Assembly: GCF_900074915.1 (NCBI RefSeq)
Contig: NZ_LT222319.1
Coordinates: 2,575,001-2,639,000, forward strand
Direction: 5' to 3'
DNA: 64,000 nucleotides
Source: Pseudomonas cerasi
GTDB lineage: Bacteria; Pseudomonadota; Gammaproteobacteria; Pseudomonadales; Pseudomonadaceae
Shown here piece by piece: positions 27,054 to 36,482 of the stretch (position 1 is its first letter; the number at the start of each line of letters is the position of its first letter). The notes beneath the pieces were generated by a model, which saw only the letters and a program-made list of their open reading frames with translations, did no database searches and was not told the DNA's origin. The position numbers were made by a program, and so were the translations under genes.

Positions 27054-28295
27054 TTAGCCGCGCGGCGCGGCAGCGCTGGCGATTTTGACGGCCGCTTTGG
27101 GTGCCACTTGTGGCAGGTTGCTGGCTTCAAGGGCCTGGCGTTGTTTGAGCAGTGCGGCGAGGGTGTCGGCGCTGGCCATCGGAGTGACTTCAGGGTCTAC
27201 AGGCTGGCCGGGACGTACGCGCTGCAAGCCTTTGACGACGATGGTGTCATCCTTGCACAGGCCATTGCGCACAATGCGCAGGCCTTCGATTTTCGGCCCC
27301 AGCTCGACAGCCCGGTAGGCAGGCTTGTTGTCCTTGTCCATGACCAGCACAAACTTCTTGCCCAGGTCGGTGCCCACTGCTTCGTCATTGATCAGCACGG
27401 CCGAGTAAGTGCCGCTGCCCACCAGTTTCAGGCGCGCATACAGGCCGGGAGTGAACGCACCGTCGGCATTATCGAACACGGCGCGGCCACGAATGGTGCC
27501 GGTCCTCGGGTTGACCTGATTGTCGACAAAGTTCATCTGGCCCAGATGCGGGTTGCCGGGTTCGTTGGACAGCCCCAGATACACCGGCGTGCTCTGACCG
27601 CGCTGGCCTTTGCGAGCCAGTTCGGTGTACTTGAGGAACACGCGCTCGTCTGCGTCGAAGTAGGCGTAGACCTTGTCGGTGGAAACCACGCTGGTCAGGG
27701 CAGTGACATCGGCGGTGACAATGTTGCCGGCAGTGATTTCGGCACGACTTACGCGGCCTGAAATCGGTGCAGTGACACGGGTGAAACTGAGGTTCAGTCT
27801 AGCCAGGTCCAGTTGCGCCTGAATGGCCGCGACACCGGCCTTGGCTTCCTGCGCCGAGGTGGTACGCGATTCGGCCAGCTCGGCGGAAATCGCATTGTTG
27901 CTGCGCAGACGCTCGCCACGCTGGGCTTCGCTGTCACTGCGCGAAGCGACTGCGCGGGCCTGTTGCAACTGGGCTTCGAGACGGCGGACTTCCGACTGGA
28001 AGGGGCGAGGGTCGATCTGGAACAGCAGGTCGCCTTTCTTGACCAGCGAGCCGTCGGTGAAGGCTACCTGATCGATCTGACCGGAGACTCTTGGGCGAAC
28101 TTCGACCGTTTCAGGTGCTTCGAGACGACCGGTAAATTCATCCCACTCGTTGACTGGCTGTTCCAGTACCTTGGCCACACTGACTTTGGCTGCGCCAGGC
28201 GCACTGGTGGCTTCCGGCGCACGGCCGCAGGCACTGATGACGATCAAGGCGAGGGCGGTGAGAGGGTAGCGCAGATGGCTGATTGTCTGGTGCAT
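27054..28295 (-). CDS. mexE: RND efflux periplasmic adaptor lipoprotein (MexE type)
   Basis: Membrane-fusion protein linking MexF to OprN. 413 residues from ATG 28295 (GGCGGAAC upstream). Signal peptide with lipobox ISACG (lipidated Cys near 21). The lipoyl half-motifs are VEVRPRVSGQIDQVAFTDGSLVKKGDLLFQID and LSFTRVTAPISGRVSRAEI, separated by an alpha-helical hairpin (about 90-150); beta-barrel and membrane-proximal domains follow. First gene of the operon, with only 12 bases before mexF. The promoter region has a MexT-like box; no LysR regulator gene adjoins. Confidence 0.93.
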   Translation of the reverse strand: MHQTISHLRYPLTALALIVISACGRAPEATSAPGAAKVSVAKVLEQPVNEWDEFTGRLEAPETVEVRPRVSGQIDQVAFTDGSLVKKGDLLFQIDPRPFQSEVRRLEAQLQQARAVASRSDSEAQRGERLRSNNAISAELAESRTTSAQEAKAGVAAIQAQLDLARLNLSFTRVTAPISGRVSRAEITAGNIVTADVTALTSVVSTDKVYAYFDADERVFLKYTELARKGQRGQSTPVYLGLSNEPGNPHLGQMNFVDNQVNPRTGTIRGRAVFDNADGAFTPGLYARLKLVGSGTYSAVLINDEAVGTDLGKKFVLVMDKDNKPAYRAVELGPKIEGLRIVRNGLCKDDTIVVKGLQRVRPGQPVDPEVTPMASADTLAALLKQRQALEASNLPQVAPKAAVKIASAAAPRG

Positions 28296-28612
28296 GGGAA
28301 GTTCCGCCAATAGTGAAGAATGGGGCGGATTCTGTTGCGCACGGGGTGTTATTAACGAATCGAATAAACCGAAGGTTACTATCACTGGCAATGATGAGTA
28401 CCCATAGGTCTTCGAAAACCCGTAGCCGGGTGACTCGCAGGGTGGATGGCGGCCAGGCATTCGGGGCTGAGAATGCTCCCCTTATGGCGAGCCAAAAAAG
28501 CTCATAGCATATTGCTATCTCTTCGATCAATCTTTGCAATCGCCGCGGCTATCAAGTTGTCCAGCGAACAGTCGATCCTTGGTTATTACGATAAATCCCG
28601 GGGAAAAGTTTG
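28296..28612. other. Divergent promoter region of mexE and the chemoreceptor gene
   Basis: 317 bases without a gene. It contains the MexT-like site at 28372-28395 and an AT-richer stretch (ATTAACGAATCGAATAAACC) that probably includes the mexE promoter on the minus strand. Confidence 0.6.
28372..28395 (-). promoter_or_regulatory. Candidate MexT (LysR) binding site
   Basis: On the minus strand ATCA-N5-AGTGAT-N4-ACCTT. The described MexT consensus is ATCA-N5-GTCGAT-N4-ACYAT; spacing is identical, the first block is exact and the last matches 4 of 5. The dyad ATCA-N7-TGAT inside it is a typical LysR T-N11-A box. It lies 77-100 bases before mexE. Confidence 0.5.
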
Positions 28613-30541
28613 ATGAAGTCGACATGGCTGGACAATTTGAAGGTCAGCAAAAAGCTGAGTGTAGGCTTCGGTCTGATATTGCTGGGTGTCCTGACGGTCA
28701 CCGCGATCGGTTACCTCAGCACCAACCTGCTGATCGAGCGGCTGGGCAAGGCAGCCAGGGTTTCTGAGGTGAAGGCCGATGCGCTGAGCCTCAGGATCGC
28801 TGCGCAGGCCTATACCGCCAAGCCTGACGCGAGTAATTCGCAGGGCTACACGGCCGCCCTGGACAATCTGGGCAAGACCATCGAGGAAGGCCTGAAGATT
28901 CTGACCGTTCCGGCCAACGCCGATATCCTCAGAGGTATTCGCGATCAGGCGGGTGGCTTGAGACAAACGTTCAGTCAATTGGTCGATAACAATCGGCAAA
29001 TTGATCAGGCCATGCAGCCGCTGATCACCATTTCCGAACAAGTGAGCGGAAGCTTTGAGACACTCCTGCAAAAGACCTTGGACGACGTTTCCCGCTCGCT
29101 GGATCAAAGCGGTATCGACCAGGTAAAGATTGCTGGCGACCTGCGCAATGGCATGACCAATTTTCGCTTGGTGTTTCGCCGTTATATCAGTATCCCGACC
29201 GCTGAAAACAGGCAGATCACCTTCGATGCTGCCGACTCACTGATCGCTCAGGTGAGCAGTGCGCGCAACCAATTGCCGAACAAGGCCGGCCCGGCGGTGG
29301 ATGAGGCGCTCGCGGCGCTGCAACAGTACAAGTCGTTGATGGTCTCCATCTCGCAACTGATGCAACAGAACGATCAGATTCGCGACAGCCTTCGCCAGCA
29401 GTCAATGGACGTCGTCACCAGTACCGAAAAGCTGATGGCGGGCCAGGTAGTCAGTGCCAATAAAGAAAAAGACAGCGCCGTAACCCAGTTGCTCACGGTG
29501 GCGGTGATCGTATTGCTGCTGGGCATCTTCGCGGCGATTCTGATTACCCGTCAGATTACCCGTCCGCTCGATTCCACGGTGATCGCTGCGCGTCGAATTG
29601 CCGACGGCGATTTGACCAATGACCTTAGCACCACTCGCCAGGATGAGCTGGGCCTGCTGCAAAACACCATGCAACACATGACCGTATCGCTGCGTACCCT
29701 GATTGGCGGTATCAGCAATGGTGTGACACAGATCGCCACGGCGGCCGAGGAGCTTTCAGCCGTCAGCGAACAGACCAGCGCGGGCGTTACTCAGCAGAAA
29801 CTGGAAGTCGACCAGGTGGCGACCGCCATGAACCAGATGGCGTCCACCGTTCAGGAAGTGGCGCAGAACACTGAAGATGCATCGCAGGCCGCCCGACAGG
29901 CCAGTGACCGCGCAACCCACGGCAGCAGTGTGGTGCAAAACGCCACGCGTGAAATCAGCCAGCTTGCCGGTGAAGTGGGGCAACTGGGCGAGGCCATGCA
30001 GCGCCTGATTCAGGACAGTGACAAGATCGGCGGTGTCATTGATGTGATCAAGGCGGTCGCGGAACAAACCAACCTGTTGGCCCTCAATGCGGCGATCGAA
30101 GCCGCACGTGCGGGTGAGCAGGGGCGCGGCTTTGCCGTGGTAGCCGATGAGGTGCGCTCGCTGGCTCAGCGTACACAGTCATCCACGACTGAAATCGAGG
30201 CGCTGATAAAGTCCTTGCAGGATGGCACCGGCGCGGCATCGGATCTGATGAATGCCAGCCGTCAACGTACCGAAGGCACCGTGGCGCTGGCGCGGCAGGC
30301 CGAAGAATCGTTGCTTGAAATCACTCATTCGATTGTGACCATCGAACAGATGAGCCAACAGATTTCTGCTGCCGCTGAAGAGCAGAGCGCCGTCACCGAC
30401 GAAATCAATCGCAGTGTCATCAGCGTACGGGACATCGCCGACCAGTCGGCTACGGCCACCGAACAAAGCGCAGCGTCTACCGTGGAGCTGGCGCGCCTGG
30501 GCAGCAACCTGCAGGACATGGTTGCGCGTTTCCGGATCTGA
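28613..30541 (+). CDS. Methyl-accepting chemotaxis protein
   Basis: Transmembrane chemoreceptor of 642 residues. TM1 is near 10-33 ([21 protein letters not shown]). A long all-helical periplasmic domain of about 250 residues follows, the size of a helical bimodular (HBM) sensor, which in pseudomonads binds organic acids. TM2 is near 285-307 ([19 protein letters not shown]), then HAMP ([23 protein letters not shown]). The signalling hairpin [18 protein letters not shown] starts at 484. No C-terminal CheR-docking pentapeptide is seen. ATG 28613 follows GGGGAAAAG; a TTG one codon earlier is possible. Ligand cannot be read from sequence. Confidence 0.93.
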   Translation: MKSTWLDNLKVSKKLSVGFGLILLGVLTVTAIGYLSTNLLIERLGKAARVSEVKADALSLRIAAQAYTAKPDASNSQGYTAALDNLGKTIEEGLKILTVPANADILRGIRDQAGGLRQTFSQLVDNNRQIDQAMQPLITISEQVSGSFETLLQKTLDDVSRSLDQSGIDQVKIAGDLRNGMTNFRLVFRRYISIPTAENRQITFDAADSLIAQVSSARNQLPNKAGPAVDEALAALQQYKSLMVSISQLMQQNDQIRDSLRQQSMDVVTSTEKLMAGQVVSANKEKDSAVTQLLTVAVIVLLLGIFAAILITRQITRPLDSTVIAARRIADGDLTNDLSTTRQDELGLLQNTMQHMTVSLRTLIGGISNGVTQIATAAEELSAVSEQTSAGVTQQKLEVDQVATAMNQMASTVQEVAQNTEDASQAARQASDRATHGSSVVQNATREISQLAGEVGQLGEAMQRLIQDSDKIGGVIDVIKAVAEQTNLLALNAAIEAARAGEQGRGFAVVADEVRSLAQRTQSSTTEIEALIKSLQDGTGAASDLMNASRQRTEGTVALARQAEESLLEITHSIVTIEQMSQQISAAAEEQSAVTDEINRSVISVRDIADQSATATEQSAASTVELARLGSNLQDMVARFRI

Positions 30542-30585
30542 TTGTCGCCACTTTCAAAAAGTCGCGAGGCCCAAAAGTCTCATCC

Positions 30586-30619
30586 TGTAAAAAGAGCGGC
30601 GCTGGCAATCAGCGCTGCT
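30586..30619 (-). terminator. Terminator overlapping the ehuA stop codon
   Basis: AGCGGCGCTG (30595-30604) pairs with CAGCGCTGCT (30610-30619); an A-run at 30590-30593 gives CTTTTTAC downstream on the minus strand. The upstream arm includes the stop codon. Confidence 0.75.
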
Positions 30620-31406
30620 CCACCCTCTGCAGAAACCTTCGAGTCCGCTCGTTTTGCGGATTCAGCAGAATTTCGCTCGGGGTGCCGTCCGCCACGATGC
30701 GCCCGCCCTCCATGAACAGCACCCGGTCAGCGATGTCCTGAGCGAATTTCATCTCGTGGGTCACCAGTAACATGGTCATCTGAAACTCGTGGGCAATCGA
30801 GCGAATTACCGCCAGTACCTCGCCGACCAGCTCAGGGTCGAGCGCTGACGTAACTTCATCGAACAACATGACCTGCGGACGCATGGCCAGTGCTCTGGCA
30901 ATCGCTACACGTTGTTGCTGACCACCGGAAAGCTGGCTCGGATAGGCATCGGCCTTGTGAGCGAGCCCGACCAGCCCGAGGTATTGATGCGCGCGTTCAA
31001 GGGCCTCTTCGCGAGGCAGTCTGAGTACCCGTAGTGGTGCTTCGGTGACATTTTCCTGCACGGTGAGGTGTGGGAACAGATTGAACTGCTGGAACACCAT
31101 GCCTACCCGATGCTCCACCGGAGCCTTGCGTGCGCCAGGCCAGTGCCATCCGGATGTGCGCGCGGGCACTGCTTCGCCTGCGACTTCTATGCTGCCTTGC
31201 TGATAGTTTTCCAGCCCCTTGATGAGGCGCAATACCGTTGATTTACCCGAGCCACTAGGGCCGATCAAGGCGACTTTCTGGCCTTGAGGAATGCTCAGGT
31301 CCAGATGGTCGATGATCCGGTTGCGGCCGAAGTCCTTGACCACGTGTTTCAGCTGTATCTGCGCAGTGGTGACGGGTGGGGTTGCGGTGTGTGCGAGATC
31401 AGACAT
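30609..31406 (-). CDS. ehuA: Polar amino acid/ectoine-type ABC transporter ATPase
   Basis: Cytoplasmic ATP-binding subunit of a PAAT-family importer, 265 residues from ATG 31406. Walker A GPSGSGKST is at 49-57, the Q-loop in GMVFQQFNLFPHL, the ABC signature LSGGQQQR and Walker B VMLFDEVTSALD follow, then the switch His in LLVTHEMKF. An insert ARTSGWHWPGARKAPV between Walker A and the Q-loop is unusual in plain amino-acid ATPases. It overlaps the preceding permease by 8 bases. The ehu symbol follows from the substrate-binding protein and is moderately certain. Confidence 0.8.
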   Translation of the reverse strand: MSDLAHTATPPVTTAQIQLKHVVKDFGRNRIIDHLDLSIPQGQKVALIGPSGSGKSTVLRLIKGLENYQQGSIEVAGEAVPARTSGWHWPGARKAPVEHRVGMVFQQFNLFPHLTVQENVTEAPLRVLRLPREEALERAHQYLGLVGLAHKADAYPSQLSGGQQQRVAIARALAMRPQVMLFDEVTSALDPELVGEVLAVIRSIAHEFQMTMLLVTHEMKFAQDIADRVLFMEGGRIVADGTPSEILLNPQNERTRRFLQRVEQR

Positions 31407-32049
31407 GGCTGCGCCTTTCCAGGTATTTGAACAGCAACGAGGTCGGCACACTGATCGCCAGAAACATCAGCGCCATCACTGTGTACGGTTCGTTGTAACG
31501 ATAGGTCATGCCGGCGACCTGCTTGGCAGCCTGAAACAGTTCAGGGATGGTGATCACCGCCAGAAGCGGCGTTTCCTTGAACATGCCGATCAGGTAATTG
31601 CCGAGCACCGGCAGCATGGGTTTCAACGCCTGCGGCAGGATGATGCGCCGCCAGGTGTCGCCACGATTGAAATCAAGGGCGCGTGCGGCTTCCCACTGTC
31701 CGGCCGGGATGTCGTCAATGGCACCGCGATACGCTTCGGCGATATAGGCCGCGTAATAGCAGCCAAGACCTATCACACCGGTGGTAATCGCCGGGAAGGT
31801 GATGCCCGCCAGCGGCAGCGCGAAGAACAGCACATACAACTGGACCATCAACGGCGTATTACGGAAAAAGCTCAGGTAGCCTTTGCTCAGGCGATGCACG
31901 ATGGTTATCTGCGAGCGCAGTGTCAGGGCCAGGATCAGACCGAGCAAAACCGCGAGCAGGAACCCCAGCACCACGACCTGCACGGTCACCAGCAAGCCCT
32001 GAAACAGCTCCGGCAGAATCGACCGGGCGAATGCGATATCAAACTCCAT
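31399..32049 (-). CDS. ehuD: ABC transporter permease, PAAT family (EhuD-type)
   Basis: Inner-membrane permease of 216 residues with about five transmembrane helices. The His/Glu/Gln family topology begins MEFDIAFARSILPELFQGLLVTVQVVVLGFLLAVLLGL. The ATPase-docking EAA loop is EAARALDFNRGDTWRRIILPQALKPMLP. It starts 3 bases after the original stop of the frameshifted EhuC gene, so it is translationally coupled in an ehuB-C-D-A order. Confidence 0.82.
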   Translation of the reverse strand: MEFDIAFARSILPELFQGLLVTVQVVVLGFLLAVLLGLILALTLRSQITIVHRLSKGYLSFFRNTPLMVQLYVLFFALPLAGITFPAITTGVIGLGCYYAAYIAEAYRGAIDDIPAGQWEAARALDFNRGDTWRRIILPQALKPMLPVLGNYLIGMFKETPLLAVITIPELFQAAKQVAGMTYRYNEPYTVMALMFLAISVPTSLLFKYLERRSHV

Positions 32050-32052
32050 CGT

Positions 32053-32732
32053 TCATCCCCTGGCCGTGCGCCACGCGGTGGCGTGCTGCTCATAACGCTT
32101 GACCAGCCAGCTCAATGGCCAGGCCATCACGAAATAGCACACACCAGCACGATGCTCCAGATCAGCGTTTGCTGGCCCAGCGTGGTGATCAATTGACTGC
32201 CGGTAAAGGTCAGGTCGGTGAGGGTGATGAGTGAGACCAGTGACGTGGTTTTCAGAAGCTCGACCAATTGATTACCCATTGGCGGGATCATGAACGGCAG
32301 GGCCTGCGGCAGAATGATTCGCCGAAACGCGCTTATCGGCCTGAAGTCCAGCGCACGCACAGCGTCACGTTGACCCTGGCTGACGTTGATCAGTGCCGAA
32401 CGAATGATTTCCGCGCCATACGCCGAAAACGTCAGGCCCAGCCCCGGCACGCCGGTGGTCATGGGGGACAGACGGATGCCGAACAGCGGCAGAATGAAGA
32501 ACAGGTAAAACAGCAGCACCAATGCCGAGATGCCACGCAGCACCTCGACATACACCGTGGCGAACCAGCGTAACGCCCGGAATGGCGACAGGCGCATCAG
32601 GGCGATTACAAACGAGAGCACCAGTACCAGCAGTTCGGCAAGCACAGTGATCTGCAGGGTGATCCAGGCGCCGTGGGCCAGTTGTCTGGCAATGAAACCT
32701 GCGGTTTCCAGTGTTGCAGCATCAACAGGCAT
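32053..32732 (-). pseudogene. ehuC: ABC permease (EhuC-type) with a frameshift near its 3' end
   Basis: PAAT permease partner of EhuD. The frame from ATG 32732 reads normally for about 195 residues, including the EAA loop RDAVRALDFRPISAFRRIILPQALPFMIP, then ends early at 32127 as VCAIS. In the other frame the expected C-terminus continues as YFVMAWPLSWLVKRYEQ and on to a stop at 32053-32055, three bases before ehuD. The break is at a CA (TG) repeat at 32138-32143 with one dinucleotide too many. About 30 residues, including most of the last transmembrane helix, are lost. Could be a true null, a slippage variant or an assembly error. Confidence 0.8.
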
Positions 32733-32789
32733 GGCCGTACTCGTGTGGGTCAGGGCCGTTTACTGCGCGCCCTTGCGGGGCGGGGCAGA

Positions 32790-33662
32790 TCATGGGTTGC
32801 AGCGTTGGGCTGCGGTGACGGCCGGGTCAGCCAGTTCGTTTTCGGTATAGCCGTACTTCTGCAGGATTTTCAGCAGCTCGCCCGACGCCCGGAGTTTGGC
32901 CAGTTGTTCGTTGAAGGCCTGTTCGAAGGCCGGATCGTTTTTTGGCAGGCCGTAGGCGTGGTAATTCCAGCCCGGTTTGCCACTGGCGTCCGGAATCTGC
33001 TCGAAAGGCAAGGCGCGCTCGATGTCCGGACTGTTGGCTTTCTTGATCAGACTGATGACTTCGGCGTCCGGGAAATACACCACGTCCACGCGACCCGCCT
33101 GCAAGGCGGCCAATGCCTCGGTGTCCTTGTCGAACAACACCACGTTGCCGTTGGCGATACCGCTGTCTTTGGCTTCCTGAACCTGATTGCTGCCAGGTTG
33201 AGTGGCCAGGCGCACCTTGGCGTTGCTGGCGACGTCCTTGAGGCTGTGCAGGTTCAGCGGGTTGCCGGTTTTGACAATGAACGCACCGCCGGATCGCGTC
33301 ACCGGGTTGGAGAACGCGATGACCTTGCAGCGATTCGGATTGATGAACAGGCCTGCACCGATCAAGTCGAAACGACCTGCCGCCAGACCCGGCACCAGCG
33401 AACCGAAGTCAGTGATAGGCGTCTCGATCTGCTTGATGCCCAGCGGTTCGAGAATCGCCCGCAGTATCTCGACGTTGGCCCCGGTGGCTTTGCCATCGGT
33501 GCCGATGTAGGCATAGGGCTGTTCATTGGCGATGCCAGCGGTCAGGCCGTCAGTGCGGCCTTTTTCCAGCAGTCCGGCCAGGGCAGGGAATGAAACGACG
33601 GCATTCAGCAGCAGCGCTGAACCCATCAGGGCTGGGAACGACAGAGGGTTGATGCCTTTCAT
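32790..33662 (-). CDS. ehuB: Ectoine/hydroxyectoine-type ABC substrate-binding protein
   Basis: Periplasmic binding protein of the SBP_bac_3 family, 290 residues, with a signal peptide ending at about SFPALA (residue 29). The ligand-domain start GLTAGIANEQPYAYIGTDGKATG, the block GAGLFINPNRCKVIAFSNP and the C-terminal YGYTENELADP tail are those of EhuB proteins, which deliver ectoines to the importer for osmoprotection or catabolism. Start at ATG 33662, the beginning of the signal peptide. No ectoine catabolic genes adjoin, so the ligand remains inferred; a polar amino acid is the alternative. Confidence 0.75.
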   Translation of the reverse strand: MKGINPLSFPALMGSALLLNAVVSFPALAGLLEKGRTDGLTAGIANEQPYAYIGTDGKATGANVEILRAILEPLGIKQIETPITDFGSLVPGLAAGRFDLIGAGLFINPNRCKVIAFSNPVTRSGGAFIVKTGNPLNLHSLKDVASNAKVRLATQPGSNQVQEAKDSGIANGNVVLFDKDTEALAALQAGRVDVVYFPDAEVISLIKKANSPDIERALPFEQIPDASGKPGWNYHAYGLPKNDPAFEQAFNEQLAKLRASGELLKILQKYGYTENELADPAVTAAQRCNP

Positions 33663-33905
33663 TGCGGGTGCTCGAAGTAGGGGGATAGGGGCTTGTTGCT
33701 GATGCGGCCTGAACATGCGAGTCAGGTGCGCAAGGTAGCCTGGTCTTGCCTGCATCCTGCTTCGGCAACGTTTGGTGCATAAGGCGAAACTCTATAGCTA
33801 TTAAAAAGATAATTTAAATATCGATAAGGAATATGCATATACGCAGTCGCCGAGGCCATGGGTTGCAAACGTCGTGCGACCCATTGATGCAAGCCCAGGT
33901 ATTTG
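33663..33905. other. AT-rich promoter region of the ehu operon
   Basis: 243 bases. An AT-rich tract at 33790-33840 contains the perfect palindrome ATATGCATAT (33831-33840). It precedes ehuB on the minus strand and also forms the 3' end of the peptide transporter operon, whose terminator I do not see. Confidence 0.45.
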
Positions 33906-35549
33906 TCAGTGCGTCCCTGTTTGTAACTCCAGACGCCGGCCAGGTATCGCGGCAATCAACTCCTGGGTGTAAGCCGCTTCAGGCCTGGCAAAAACATCCT
34001 CGGCCAGACCCTGCTCGACGGTCTTGCCATGCTTGAGCACCAGTACCTGATGGGCAACGCTGGCGACCACTGCAAGGTCGTGGGACACCAGCACGTAGGC
34101 GATGCCCGATTCGGCTTGCAGCTCGACCAGCAAGTCGAGAATCTGCGCCTGCACCGACACGTCCAGTGCCGAAACCGGCTCATCGAGCAGAAGCAGATCG
34201 GGCTGCAGGGCCAGCGCTCTGGCAATGGCAATCCGCTGACGCTGGCCACCGGAAAGCTCGCGGGGCAGGCGGTCCAGATAGGCCACGGGCAACTGCACTC
34301 GCTCTATCAACCGGCGTGCGGCCTGCTCCAGTTCGCGGCCTTTGAGCAGGCCGAACGAGACCAGGGGTTCGACGATGCTTTCGAATAACGTGAAGCGTGG
34401 GTCAAGGGCCGCGAACGGGTTTTGCTGCACTAACTGGATACGCCGCCGCAGCGGTCTGAATTCGCGCCAGCCCAGGTCGGTGACATCCTGGCCGTCCAGC
34501 TGCACTCGTCCGTGGGTGGGTTTTTCCAGACCCAGTGCGATGCGCAACACAGTACTTTTACCAGAGCCGGACTCGCCGACGATGGCCAGGGTCTGGCCGG
34601 GATACACCTTGAAGTTGACGTCTTGCAGCGCCTGGAAGTCGGCGTCTTCGCCTTTCACGTAGGGCAGACGATAGGTCTTGCCGATGTTGCTCAGGGTCAG
34701 CAGAGGTGTGTCGCTGCTCGCGACCGGTCGCACTGTTGCCGGGCTCTTGCGCTGGCCGAAAGCCGGTGCTGCGGCGATCAGTACGCGGGTATAGACATGG
34801 CGAGGCGCGATGAGTATCTGTTGCGGAGGGCCTTGTTCGACCAGTTCGCCCTTGTTCATCACCAGCACTCGATCGGCCCGGTCGGCCGCCACGCCCAGAT
34901 CGTGGGTGATGATCACCAGGAAAATACCACGCTCGGCCACCAGACGTTGCAGATGATCAAGGATCTTGCGTTGTACCGTCACATCCAGCGCGCTGGTGGG
35001 CTCGTCGGCGATGATCAGGCGAGGATTGCCTGCCAACGCGATGGCGATCAGCACGCGCTGACGCATGCCGCCTGACAGTTCGTGCGGGTACTGACGAGCG
35101 CGCAATACCGGCTTGTCCAGACCGACCTGCTGAAGTAATTCCAGCACATCGGCATCCACTGCCGGGTAACGCCGGCCGTGGGCTAGAATCAGTGCTTCGG
35201 CAATTTGCCGGCCGATGCGCAGGGTAGGGTTGAGGCCGACCATCGGGTCCTGGGGCACCAGGCCGATGGTGCTGCCGCGAATTCGCCGTTTCTCGCGTTC
35301 GCCGGCATGGCCAAGATCGTGTCCATCGACGTGTAGCTCGCCGCTGGTGATGGCGGCATTGTCCGGTAACAGGCCGAGTATGGCGTTGGCCATCGTCGAC
35401 TTGCCGGAGCCGGATTCGCCGACAATCGCCACGGTTTCACCTCGGGCGACCTGAAAGGATACGTTGCGCACGGCCTGGTTGACCTGGCCGTCGAAACGGT
35501 AAGCGACACTCAGATGACGAATGTCGATCAGTTGAGCGGTATCGGTCAT
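33906..35549 (-). CDS. Dipeptide/oligopeptide-type ABC ATPase, fused double domain
   Basis: 547-residue protein combining two ATPase domains (DppD-like then DppF-like) in one chain. Domain 1: Walker A GESGSGKST near 45, signature ELSGGMRQR, Walker B LIIADEPTSALD. Domain 2: second GESGSGKST near 330, signature ELSGGQRQR, Walker B LLLLDEPVSALD. Energises import of peptides or other opine-like compounds. ATG 35549 overlaps the preceding permease stop by 4 bases (ATGA); the longer frame to 35684 runs inside that permease. Last gene of the operon. Confidence 0.92.
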   Translation of the reverse strand: MTDTAQLIDIRHLSVAYRFDGQVNQAVRNVSFQVARGETVAIVGESGSGKSTMANAILGLLPDNAAITSGELHVDGHDLGHAGEREKRRIRGSTIGLVPQDPMVGLNPTLRIGRQIAEALILAHGRRYPAVDADVLELLQQVGLDKPVLRARQYPHELSGGMRQRVLIAIALAGNPRLIIADEPTSALDVTVQRKILDHLQRLVAERGIFLVIITHDLGVAADRADRVLVMNKGELVEQGPPQQILIAPRHVYTRVLIAAAPAFGQRKSPATVRPVASSDTPLLTLSNIGKTYRLPYVKGEDADFQALQDVNFKVYPGQTLAIVGESGSGKSTVLRIALGLEKPTHGRVQLDGQDVTDLGWREFRPLRRRIQLVQQNPFAALDPRFTLFESIVEPLVSFGLLKGRELEQAARRLIERVQLPVAYLDRLPRELSGGQRQRIAIARALALQPDLLLLDEPVSALDVSVQAQILDLLVELQAESGIAYVLVSHDLAVVASVAHQVLVLKHGKTVEQGLAEDVFARPEAAYTQELIAAIPGRRLELQTGTH

Positions 35550-36478
35550 CGTTGAGTCTCTTCCAGAGTGCGGGCGATGTGGTTGAAGCTGAACACTACG
35601 CCAACCACGAACAGGCCCGGCAGCAGCGACACCCAGGGTGCGGTTATCAGGAAGTGACGACCGTTTGCGATCAACGTGCCCCATTCGGCAGCCGGTGGTT
35701 CGGCACCAAAGCCGAGGAAACTCAGCCCGGCAGTCGCCAGAATCGCTGCACCGAAATCCAGTGTGGCGAGCACCGCCACCGGGCCCCAGGCGTTCGGCAG
35801 GATGTGGCGCAGCAGGGTTCGCGTCCAGCTTGCACCGCCCAACCGCGCGGCCTCGACGTAAGGCAGGGTCTTGACGCGCAATACTTCGGCGCGGGTGGTG
35901 CGCGCGAATCCGGGGATGATCCCCACACCGACCGCAATGGCCACCGGAAGGGTGCCGAACCCGATGGCGGTGACAATCGCCAGCGCCAGTAGCAAGCCGG
36001 GCAGGGCCAGCAATACATCGATCAGACGCATGATCACTGCATCGATGCGCCCGCCTGCGAAACCGGAAATCACCCCCAGACTCAGACCACCGGCCATGGC
36101 GATGCCCACCGCCAGCAATGCCGCCTGTACCGAAAGGCTCGACCCGTGTACCACGCGGGTGTAGAGATCACGACCCAGTTCGTCGGTACCGAACCAGTGC
36201 GCTGCATTTGGCGCGGTGAGCTTGTCGCTGGGCGAGGTGGCGTAAGGTGCGTAGCTGCTCAGCAGGTTGGGTGCCAGCGCCGCCAGCAACGCAAAGGCGA
36301 CCATTGCCACAGCGAGCAGAAACCCCGGGCGGCGCAGCAGGGGCCTGGCGGCCTCCACGGCGCGACTCAGGCTGCTGCGTCGCTGCCACTGCGCGGCAGG
36401 TGCGTTTTTGCCGGGAAGGTTTTGACTGGGATCAACAAGGCGGGTCAGGCGCGCAAGGCGGTTGTCGAAGATAGTCAT
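35546..36478 (-). CDS. ABC transporter permease, DppC type
   Basis: 310 residues with a cytoplasmic N-terminal tail and about six transmembrane helices. FGTDELGRDLYTRVVHGSSLSVQAAL is the family hallmark of DppC/OppC proteins, and the EAA loop is YVEAARLGGASWTRTLLRHILPNAWGP. Start ATG 36478 lies 4 bases after the stop of the DppB-type gene. An N-terminal linker rich in Arg and Pro (residues 10-40) is longer than usual. Confidence 0.92.
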   Translation of the reverse strand: MTIFDNRLARLTRLVDPSQNLPGKNAPAAQWQRRSSLSRAVEAARPLLRRPGFLLAVAMVAFALLAALAPNLLSSYAPYATSPSDKLTAPNAAHWFGTDELGRDLYTRVVHGSSLSVQAALLAVGIAMAGGLSLGVISGFAGGRIDAVIMRLIDVLLALPGLLLALAIVTAIGFGTLPVAIAVGVGIIPGFARTTRAEVLRVKTLPYVEAARLGGASWTRTLLRHILPNAWGPVAVLATLDFGAAILATAGLSFLGFGAEPPAAEWGTLIANGRHFLITAPWVSLLPGLFVVGVVFSFNHIARTLEETQR

Positions 36479-36482
36479 GGCG

